Source of the DNA: Armatimonadota bacterium
Lineage (GTDB): Bacteria; Armatimonadota; JAAZEB01
Assembly: GCA_012841485.1 (NCBI GenBank)
Contig: DUUU01000003.1
Coordinates: 1-6,808 of the forward strand
DNA length: 6,808 nucleotides
Reading direction: 5' to 3'
Shown here piece by piece: positions 1 to 5,446 of this stretch (within the stretch, counting starts at the first letter, position 1; every line of letters starts with the position of its first letter). The notes below the pieces were generated by a model. That model saw nothing but the letters and a program-made list of their open reading frames with translations. It searched no databases and was not told where the DNA came from. The position numbers and the translations under genes were made by a program.

Positions 1-9
1 CCCGCGCGC

Positions 10-29
10 GGGGAGGGAGGGGATGGGGG
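10..29 (+). other. Canonical G-quadruplex motif
   Basis: Four G-runs (10-13, 15-17, 19-22, 25-29) are separated by loops of 1, 1 and 2 bases, matching the strict G3+N1-7 definition with unusually short loops. The G-rich strand is the template strand for the BNR gene, 14 bases beyond its stop codon, so the minus-strand transcript would be C-rich here. A role in ending or pausing transcription is inference. Confidence 0.6.
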
Positions 30-36
30 ATCCCAG

Positions 37-52
37 CCGCTCCTAGGAGCGG
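37..52. repeat. 16-base perfect palindrome spanning the BNR stop codon
   Basis: CCGCTCCTAGGAGCGG is its own reverse complement and contains the BNR gene's TAG (43-45 on the minus strand). As RNA it could form a 6-base-pair stem with a CUAG loop. No U-tract follows, so it is not a standard intrinsic terminator; together with the adjacent G-quadruplex motif it could still mark the transcript end. Confidence 0.5.
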
Positions 53-1146
53 GCGACGGACCATAGCTCCGCCTCATCGATGCGCACGCGCAGCGGCGGC
101 GCGGGCTTGTGCGCCCGATCCCACGTGTAGCGCGTGAAGAGCCACAACTCGCCGGGTCGCCGCTCGAAGAGGTAGGGATAGGCAAGCTGCCCGCCCGGCT
201 CCCGCGCGACGATGACCGGTCGAGTCCACGTCTCGCCCTCATCCTCGGAGAGCGCGAGCGAGAGCTCCTCGCGATGCCAGGACGCCGCCACCTGCGACGC
301 GGCGCTCGGGGCGGCCATTCGGGGCACTTCCCGCGCGCCCTCGCGACAGAGCCGGTTCCACGCCACCGCAAGCCGCCCACTGCGCAGTCGGAGGATGAAG
401 CCGGGGGCGCTGCTGGCATCCAGCGGACTGGGCCGGATCGTGCGCCAGTACTGGCCTCCATCCTCGCTGAAGGCGTACCAGAACCGGTCCAGGTTGGTGC
501 GGATGAGCATCAGCAGCCGGCCATCTCCCAGCTCGACGACGCCCGGCTCAGTGGCGCCGTCGTGGTGCCCGTGTCCCCCCAGATCCACCCAGTTGCTCCG
601 CTGCCAGTGCTGGCCGTCATCGTCCGACCAGAAGGAGCAGACCACCCAGCGCGCCGGATCGCTTGCCAGGTGCTCGACCGTGGCGACGAGGCGTCCGTCG
701 CGCGTTTGGATGAAACCGGTGAAGTCGGCGTTGTAGCCGCCGAGGATGCGCTGCCGGTCGGTCCAGGTCGCGCCGCCATCCAGGCTGCGAATCGACCACA
801 GCTCCAGGCGAGAGTCCTCCGTGGGCTTTCCAGCGGCATCGTCCCAGGCAAACTTGTAGCCCTCGAAGCTGAGGAAGAGGAGGACCAGGACGCCGTCGCG
901 GGTGCATAGGAACTGGCCGACATGGCCCACATGCCCCAGGTTGACTCCTGGGGCAATCGGGCGCGCGTTGGACCAGGTGGCGCCCTCATCCCGGCTGAAC
1001 CGGATCCCCTCGCTATCGATCAGGGCGAGCGAACCGTCTGGCATCTGCACGAAGGGCCCGTTCTTCTCCGTGGCGAGTGGCTTGCAGAGGGGGTGAACCC
1101 AGCGGCCCTCCCCGGCGCCAATCAGTCCGAGCGAAGCGAGTTGCAT
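43..1146 (-). CDS. BNR-repeat (sialidase-fold) beta-propeller protein
   Basis: The 367-residue product carries five clear Asp-box motifs (S-x-D-x-G-x-x-W): SRDEGATW at 51-58, SLDGGATW at 121-128, SDDDGQHW at 174-181, SEDGGQYW at 227-234 and SEDEGETW at 300-307. The 53-73 residue spacing fits one Asp box per blade of a six-bladed sialidase-type propeller. The segment around 200-217 (EPGVVELGDGRLLMLIRT) and the LAYPYLF stretch at 321-327 are typical of the BNR_2/exo-sialidase-like families, where the Glu, Arg and Tyr help form the active site. I see no N-terminal RIP motif, so true sialidase activity is doubtful; another glycan hydrolase or a binding propeller is equally possible. There is no signal peptide, which suggests a cytoplasmic protein. 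The ATG is preceded by GGGAGG at about 7 bases. It lies 33 bases after the metallopeptidase stop and is probably the last gene of that operon. Fold assignment is firm; substrate is unknown. Confidence 0.9.
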   Translation of the reverse strand: MQLASLGLIGAGEGRWVHPLCKPLATEKNGPFVQMPDGSLALIDSEGIRFSRDEGATWSNARPIAPGVNLGHVGHVGQFLCTRDGVLVLLFLSFEGYKFAWDDAAGKPTEDSRLELWSIRSLDGGATWTDRQRILGGYNADFTGFIQTRDGRLVATVEHLASDPARWVVCSFWSDDDGQHWQRSNWVDLGGHGHHDGATEPGVVELGDGRLLMLIRTNLDRFWYAFSEDGGQYWRTIRPSPLDASSAPGFILRLRSGRLAVAWNRLCREGAREVPRMAAPSAASQVAASWHREELSLALSEDEGETWTRPVIVAREPGGQLAYPYLFERRPGELWLFTRYTWDRAHKPAPPLRVRIDEAELWSVARS

Positions 1147-1179
1147 GGTCTGCCTCCCGTGGAGCGCCCGCGCGGCACG

Positions 1180-2676
1180 TTACTTCTTCTCTTGTCGCGT
1201 TAGCTGGCGCGCCTTTTCGAGCACCGCCGGAAACGCCTTCTCCGGAATCCCCGAGAGTACCCAGACGTCGTTGCCGCGGCCCAGCACCGCCGTCAGGCAC
1301 TCGTTGGAGAGCCACCCGCGGCCCCAGTGATCGTTTGGCAGCGCACGCAACTCGGTGACATCCTGGGGCTCGAAGCCGATTCTCTCGGCCAACACCTGCG
1401 CGAAGGCTTCACGGAACTCCCGGGCATCCTGCTGAGTGTCGAAGGTGGTCGCCCAAACATAAAGAGTCTGGCGCGGGCCGGCTGTCTCTGCGCCGGCGCG
1501 CGCGTACACCCGATAGAAGTCGCCGTCCCAACCCTCGGCCGCTTTCTCGGCATCCAAAATCGGAAGCGTGCCGGCCAGGAGGTTGCGGATGGCGAACTCC
1601 CCGAGGGTATTCGAGCGCGCGAGGGCCCATCCCTCTCCCAGTTCAGCGGTCACGTCGGGAAAATCGAGGGCCACGGGCACATCCTCCGGATAGCGCTCGG
1701 GATGCAGGATCTGCTCCGTGGAGAGGGGCGGGCGCGCGAAGCTCTCGTTGACCGGCTTCCAGGTGCCCGTCTTCTCGGTGCGTGAGAGGCAGAAGGTGAG
1801 CCCCTTCAGGTAGGGGAAGAGCATCGACTCTCGCAAGAACACGGGCGCAGAGTGGAAGGATGGGCCGCTGGCAAAGGAGAGCAGCGGCTTGATCAGCGTC
1901 ATCGCCAGATCGAGGAACGCCGGCGGCATGCGCAGGAAGAACTCCTTCCTGCCGGGATCCATTGCCACCATCATGTTGAGCGTGGCTTCCCCCTCGATCA
2001 GCGCGCTCAGGGCGAGCGACCGGTCATCATCCGCTTCGGCGGCGCGCTGCATCGCTCGCAGATCATGATACTGATCCTGGAGGGCATGGGTCATCTCATG
2101 GGCAAGGGTGACCTTCTGCTGGATGGAATCGAAGGGTCCCGATGGCCCGCCGGCCTCTCCTTTCTGCACCAGATAGAGGCGGCGCTTCTCTGGATCGTAG
2201 AAGCCGGCCACCTGCTCGGTGTGCAGCTTGAGAAGGCTCTCCTTCAGGTCGAAGTCGGGGGTGATGAAGCCGAAGGCGGCCATAGCCTGCTGCTCCGCGA
2301 GGATCCGCTCGTCCGGAAGCTCTTTCGCCAGGCTCTCTAGCAGGCGCTCGCGAAGGGCGCTTTGCGCCAGGTACTCTGCCTGGACCGGGGCCTTGAACGG
2401 GCGGTCGCGAAACGTTGGGAAAAGCCGCTCGTAGCCACGCAACCACGCTTCCAGGGCTTCCTGGAGCTGGCCGGCCTCGGCGGCCGCGTCTCCGCGGGCC
2501 ATGAGCGCCGTGCCTGCCCTGGCATCGCCTGGAATGCCAGCGGGCGGCTGAGAAGCTGCCTGCTTTCCGGGCTTCGCCTCGGCGGCGGGCAGGTTGTGCC
2601 CAGGCCACCAGGTCGCGATGCTCACCAGCGCCGCGAGGATAACAGCGGCCAACGTCCGTGGAGTGCGGCGGACCAT
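1180..2676 (-). CDS. Secreted HExxH (gluzincin-like) metallopeptidase, uncharacterised
   Basis: The product has 498 residues. The N-terminus is a signal peptide: RR-containing n-region, hydrophobic stretch at about 9-24, probable cleavage near 32-34 (LPAAEA), so it acts outside the cytoplasm. A low-complexity Ala/Pro/Gly linker follows (34-60), then a helical segment (60-130). The zinc-binding motif HEMTH is at 193-197 inside LAHEMTHALQDQYHDL, and ALIEGEA at 225-231 supplies a likely third ligand (E228 or E230), giving the HExxH...E gluzincin arrangement. GFYDPEKRRLYLV (158-170) just before the motif, and LSTEQILHPERYP (318-330) after it, look like conserved elements of a family of unknown-function proteins with an HALQDQ signature; I do not recognise a named member. 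The C-terminal part (400-498) may be a separate small alpha/beta domain. The ATG has a GAGGGGG ribosome site about 5 bases upstream. It sits 38 bases after the threonine aldolase and 33 before the BNR gene. Peptidase activity is inferred from motifs only; substrate unknown. Confidence 0.88.
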   Translation of the reverse strand: MVRRTPRTLAAVILAALVSIATWWPGHNLPAAEAKPGKQAASQPPAGIPGDARAGTALMARGDAAAEAGQLQEALEAWLRGYERLFPTFRDRPFKAPVQAEYLAQSALRERLLESLAKELPDERILAEQQAMAAFGFITPDFDLKESLLKLHTEQVAGFYDPEKRRLYLVQKGEAGGPSGPFDSIQQKVTLAHEMTHALQDQYHDLRAMQRAAEADDDRSLALSALIEGEATLNMMVAMDPGRKEFFLRMPPAFLDLAMTLIKPLLSFASGPSFHSAPVFLRESMLFPYLKGLTFCLSRTEKTGTWKPVNESFARPPLSTEQILHPERYPEDVPVALDFPDVTAELGEGWALARSNTLGEFAIRNLLAGTLPILDAEKAAEGWDGDFYRVYARAGAETAGPRQTLYVWATTFDTQQDAREFREAFAQVLAERIGFEPQDVTELRALPNDHWGRGWLSNECLTAVLGRGNDVWVLSGIPEKAFPAVLEKARQLTRQEKK

Positions 2677-2714
2677 CTCATCCCCCTCTCAATCCATCCG
2701 GGCGGAGTTCCCCC

Positions 2715-3794
2715 CTATCCGCTGCGATCCGCATTCTCGGCAAGCACTGCGCGCACGTCCGCAACGAGCGCCGTGATGTCGGCGTTGGTGGTCGCCCAGG
2801 AGCACATGAAGCGCGCGCCGCCCTCGCCAATAAAGGTGTAGAAGCGCCAGCCGCGGGCACGCAAGGCGGCTGCCACCGTGGGAGGCAATTGGAGAAAGAC
2901 AGAGTTGGCCTGGCGCGGGAACATCACGCGGATGCCAGGGAGCTGGCGCAGCTCGGCCTCCAGCTTCTCCGCGCAGGCGTTGGCGTGAGCCGCGTAACGC
3001 AACCAGGCGCCATCTTGCAACAGGCCCACCCATGGCGCCGAGACAAAGCGCATCTTCGAAAGAAGTTGGCCCGCTTGCTTGCACCGGTAATCGAACTCGT
3101 GGGCCAGCTCGCGGTTGAAGAAGAGGACGGCTTCACCGATGGGAAGGCCATTCTTGGCGCCACCCAGGCAGAGGACATCCACGCCGGCCTGCCAGGAGAT
3201 CTCCTTGGGCGTCACCTTCAGCGACGCCAGCGCGTTCGCGAAACGCGCGCCATCCATATGCACGCGCAGGCCGAGACGATGGGCCAGCTCGCCGGCGGCG
3301 TGGATCTCGTCCACCGAATAGACGGTGCCCAGCTCCGTGGACTGTGTGAGGCTGAGCACGCGCGGTTTGGGATAGTGAATATCGGTGCGCACATTCACCA
3401 TCTTCTCGACGGCATCGAGGTCGATCTTCCCGTCCTCGCCGGGCACCAGGAGAATCTTCGTGCCGTTGGAGAAGAACTCGGGCGCGCCGCACTCATCCGT
3501 CTCCACGTGCGCGGCGCGGTGGCAGAGAACGCTGTGGTAAGACTGGCAGAGAGAGGCCAGCGCCAGGGCATTCGCCGCGGTGCCTGTGAGCGCGAAGAAG
3601 ACCTCGCAGTCGGTCTCGAAGAGCTCGCGCAGCAGATTACAGGCGCGGTCGGTCCACTCATCATCTCCATAGGAGAGCGCGTGGCCGGCATTCGCCTCCT
3701 GCATCATCGCCCACGCCTCCGGGCAGATGCCCGAATAGTTGTCGCTGGCGAATTGCACGTGCATCTTTCTGGCGGTCCCTGTCTCCCGACTCAC
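2715..3794 (-). CDS. ltaE: Low-specificity L-threonine aldolase (PLP-dependent)
   Basis: This cytosolic fold-type I PLP enzyme (Beta_elim_lyase family) cleaves L-threonine or L-allo-threonine to glycine and acetaldehyde. Counting from the internal Met (3764), the protein has 349 residues: the opening FASDNYSGICPEAW (5-18) is typical of this aldolase branch; AAHVETDECGAP (84-95) holds the His expected to stack on the cofactor (H86); HMDGARFANA (169-178) holds the Asp that contacts the pyridine nitrogen and an Arg; GGAKNG (201-206) holds the Schiff-base lysine K204; and the C-terminus has GWRFYTFIGEGGARFMCSW (305-323). Length is normal for the family (about 330-350). I chose the GTG at 3794, ten codons upstream of that Met, because a near-ideal AAGGAGG lies 6 bases before it, while the Met has only weak purine runs. 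The ATG at 3764 remains possible. It is the first gene of a three-gene minus-strand operon behind an extended -10 promoter. All key residues are present. Confidence 0.93.
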   Translation of the reverse strand: MSRETGTARKMHVQFASDNYSGICPEAWAMMQEANAGHALSYGDDEWTDRACNLLRELFETDCEVFFALTGTAANALALASLCQSYHSVLCHRAAHVETDECGAPEFFSNGTKILLVPGEDGKIDLDAVEKMVNVRTDIHYPKPRVLSLTQSTELGTVYSVDEIHAAGELAHRLGLRVHMDGARFANALASLKVTPKEISWQAGVDVLCLGGAKNGLPIGEAVLFFNRELAHEFDYRCKQAGQLLSKMRFVSAPWVGLLQDGAWLRYAAHANACAEKLEAELRQLPGIRVMFPRQANSVFLQLPPTVAAALRARGWRFYTFIGEGGARFMCSWATTNADITALVADVRAVLAENADRSG

Positions 3795-3800
3795 CGTGCG

Positions 3801-3807
3801 CCTCCTT
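3801..3807 (-). promoter_or_regulatory. Shine-Dalgarno AAGGAGG for threonine aldolase
   Basis: On the minus strand AAGGAGG lies 6 bases before an in-frame GTG (3792-3794). This is the strongest ribosome site in the window and decides the start: translation probably begins at GTG 3794 rather than at ATG 3764 or at the far upstream end of the open frame. Confidence 0.75.
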
Positions 3808-3867
3808 CCTTGAATCCTTCCATATCTGATACGGCCATCCCCGGACGCGGCGGCTGCCGTCTCGCCT

Positions 3868-3876
3868 ATTATATCA
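3868..3876 (-). promoter_or_regulatory. Extended -10 sigma-70 type promoter for the left operon
   Basis: Read on the minus strand the sequence is TGATATAAT, a perfect TGn plus TATAAT extended -10 element. It stands out as one of the few AT-rich spots in GC-rich DNA. I see no good TTGACA-like -35 box 16-19 bases upstream, which is acceptable for extended -10 promoters. Transcription would begin near 3861, giving a leader of about 67 bases before the aldolase GTG. The assignment assumes a housekeeping sigma factor with the usual preference. Confidence 0.6.
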
Positions 3877-4092
3877 CAAATGGAACGCGAGCAGGCCTTG
3901 CTTCTGGAGCCGGACGCCCGCGATGAGGAGCGGCCAGGCCCTTGCGCCGGTTCCTGCACGACCGGACGCCAAGGATGCCACCGGAAAGAGCGCGAAGAAC
4001 GGAGATGGCCCGCCAGGTAATGCCCATGGAGAGAGGGCAACCGCCTGGGGGCAGGAGACCGGCTTTCGAGCCATGTCACTGGAGGAGCGAGA

Positions 4093-4482
4093 GTGAACCT
4101 GGTCTATGAAATAAACGCGCCCGTGCACCCGGATGAGGTGAATGCGCTCAATGCCGCTGTCGGTTTCCGGAAGCGCGCGCCTGAGAGGATGGCCGGCGCG
4201 CTCGCCGGATGTACTGCCTATGTCACCGTGCGCCATGGCGAGCGATTGGTCGGCATTGGCCGCCTCCTTTCCGACGGGCATCTCTTTGGCTATATCAACA
4301 ACATGGCGGTTCACCCGGACTACCAGGGACACGGGATCGGCCGGCGCATCCTTGAGATGCTGATGGAGCAGGCGCGCGACCTGGAGCAGGTGTTCCTCTA
4401 CACAGACACTGCGGATGAGTTTTACCTTCGCCATGGCTTTGAACGCTCGGAGAAGCGCCTGTATGTGTACCGGCGCGACTGA
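4093..4482 (+). CDS. GNAT-family N-acetyltransferase
   Basis: The 129-residue protein is a compact single-domain GNAT enzyme that transfers an acetyl group from acetyl-CoA to an amine of unknown identity. Visible elements are strand beta4 and motif A at about 66-90: YINNMAVHPDYQGHGIGRR, with the acetyl-CoA pyrophosphate loop Q78-G-H-G-I-G83 followed by the helix RRILEMLME. Near the C-terminus, DEFYLRHGF (108-116) holds the tyrosine (Y111) that commonly acts as general acid in this family. Length is slightly short but normal for a minimal GNAT domain. The start is GTG, preceded by GGAGGAG (4081-4087) 5 bases away, a strong ribosome site. It reads away from the aldolase and lies 76 bases before the SDR gene, so it may be co-transcribed with it. 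The substrate (small molecule, peptide or protein N-terminus) cannot be told from sequence. Confidence 0.93.
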   Translation: MNLVYEINAPVHPDEVNALNAAVGFRKRAPERMAGALAGCTAYVTVRHGERLVGIGRLLSDGHLFGYINNMAVHPDYQGHGIGRRILEMLMEQARDLEQVFLYTDTADEFYLRHGFERSEKRLYVYRRD

Positions 4483-4558
4483 GCGTGCTGGCGCGCGGCC
4501 GGCAGGGTAACGCGGTTCCGTGGAGAACTTCCTGGTAGGCTTCTGAAGGGAGACTCCC

Positions 4559-5431
4559 ATGAAGATCATGCTTACCGGCGGAAGCGGGCACGTTGGCCGG
4601 CGGGTTCTCACCCGGCTCGTAGGCCCCAACGAGGTCGTGAATATTGACCGCGTGGCTCATCCGTTGGGATGGTCCGGCCGCCAGGAGTTGCTTGATCTGA
4701 CGCAACCCTCTCAGCTCGATCGAATCCAGGAGACCTTCGATGCCATTGTACACCTCGCGGCCATCCCGCACCACTGCCAGGCGTCCGGGGAAGAGGTGCT
4801 CCAGAACAACCTGCTGAGTACTTATGCCGTGCTCCGCTACGCCGTTGAGCGCGGAGTTCCGAAGGTGATCTTCGCAAGCAGCGATTCCGCCAGCGGTTGG
4901 GGCCCCCATGCGAAGTGGCATCGTCCGGACTACCTGCCGATCGACGAGAAGCACCCATCGCTCCCCTCCGAGGCGCATGGCTTTGCCAAGGCTTTTGGCG
5001 ACCAGCTCTGTCAGGGGTTCAGTCGCGCGCATGGCCTGCGTACCATCTGCCTGCGCTGCTCCTTCATCACCGTCCCCGCGTGCTATGAACGCTTTCTGGA
5101 GAGGGTCTCTTCTCCCAAGCCACGTGAGGAGCCTGGCTCGACCTACGCGTGGGTGGATGTGGAGGACGTGGCCAGCGCCATCATCCGTGCTCTCGAATAC
5201 GATCCGGGGGCGGGGAGGAGCGAGACGTTCTACATCACCGCGGTCGAGCACTATGGCACCGCGCCGACGCTCGACCTGATCCAGCGTAACTGGGGCGAGG
5301 GGATCCCTGTGGACCGCGCCTACTATGAGGAGAACGCGCGCGCCTCCTTCTTCGACATCCGCAAGGCAAAGCGCCTCATGGGCTGGGAGCCAGAGTGGAG
5401 TGTCGAGCGCATGATCCGGGCGCATGGATAG
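4559..5431 (+). CDS. NAD-dependent epimerase/dehydratase (extended SDR) with altered catalytic Tyr
   Basis: This 290-residue Rossmann-fold protein belongs to the extended short-chain dehydrogenases, which usually oxidise, reduce or epimerise nucleotide sugars or sugar acids with NAD(P). The N-terminal nucleotide site is TGGSGHVG (6-13). D30 at the end of strand beta2 suggests NAD preference, and D47 and LAAIP (66-70) follow as expected. The serine strand is VIFASSDS (103-110). At the YxxxK active site the sequence is H140-G-F-A-K144: lysine is kept but tyrosine is replaced by histidine (codon CAT at 4976-4978). The late YAWVDVEDVASAI segment (196-208) is a typical extended-SDR element. The surrounding pattern most resembles uronate/sugar dehydrogenase-like members, but the substrate is unknown. 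The ATG has AAGGGAG (4546-4552) 6 bases upstream. The stop is 15 bases before the next gene's likely start, implying co-transcription. Family assignment is firm; activity is uncertain because of the His substitution. Confidence 0.92.
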   Translation: MKIMLTGGSGHVGRRVLTRLVGPNEVVNIDRVAHPLGWSGRQELLDLTQPSQLDRIQETFDAIVHLAAIPHHCQASGEEVLQNNLLSTYAVLRYAVERGVPKVIFASSDSASGWGPHAKWHRPDYLPIDEKHPSLPSEAHGFAKAFGDQLCQGFSRAHGLRTICLRCSFITVPACYERFLERVSSPKPREEPGSTYAWVDVEDVASAIIRALEYDPGAGRSETFYITAVEHYGTAPTLDLIQRNWGEGIPVDRAYYEENARASFFDIRKAKRLMGWEPEWSVERMIRAHG

Positions 5432-5446
5432 GGAAGGGTGAGAAGA

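Larger units (their letters stand above)
3795..4092. other. Divergent intergenic region between aldolase and GNAT genes
   Basis: These 298 bases separate the two divergent gene groups. The left part holds the aldolase ribosome site, a 67-base leader and the extended -10 promoter. In the leader there is a small palindrome TATC-T-GATA (3823-3831) and a 5-base inverted pair, ACGGC (3831-3835) with GCCGT (3856-3860); both are too short to call an operator or riboswitch. From 3877 to 4080 I see no convincing plus-strand -10/-35 pair for the GNAT gene. An open frame of 57 codons (3923-4096, plus) runs through the right part, but its codon pattern is not clearly coding. No terminator, RNA gene or repeat was recognised. 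Confidence 0.5.

Noticed and set aside
109..909. A 266-codon plus-strand open frame
   Set aside because: It is a shadow of the BNR gene, whose five Asp boxes establish the minus-strand frame.
3867..3872. TATTAT as a plus-strand -10 box for the GNAT gene
   Set aside because: It has no -35 partner, lies over 220 bases from the GNAT start, and is better explained as the complement region of the strong minus-strand extended -10.
2658..3926. A 422-codon plus-strand open frame
   Set aside because: It is antisense to the threonine aldolase, whose catalytic residues are all visible on the other strand. The translation has no recognisable motif.
3795..4079. N-terminal extension of the threonine aldolase frame to an ATG at 4079
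   Set aside because: The extra 95 residues are low-complexity and Arg/Ser-rich, unlike the family. The probable promoter and the strong ribosome site both lie inside this stretch, so translation must start later.
4486..4505. GC-rich imperfect hairpin after the GNAT stop (GCTGGC with GCCGGC)
   Set aside because: The 6-base stem needs a G-U pair and no T-run follows, so I do not call it a terminator; it is within the noise for GC-rich DNA.
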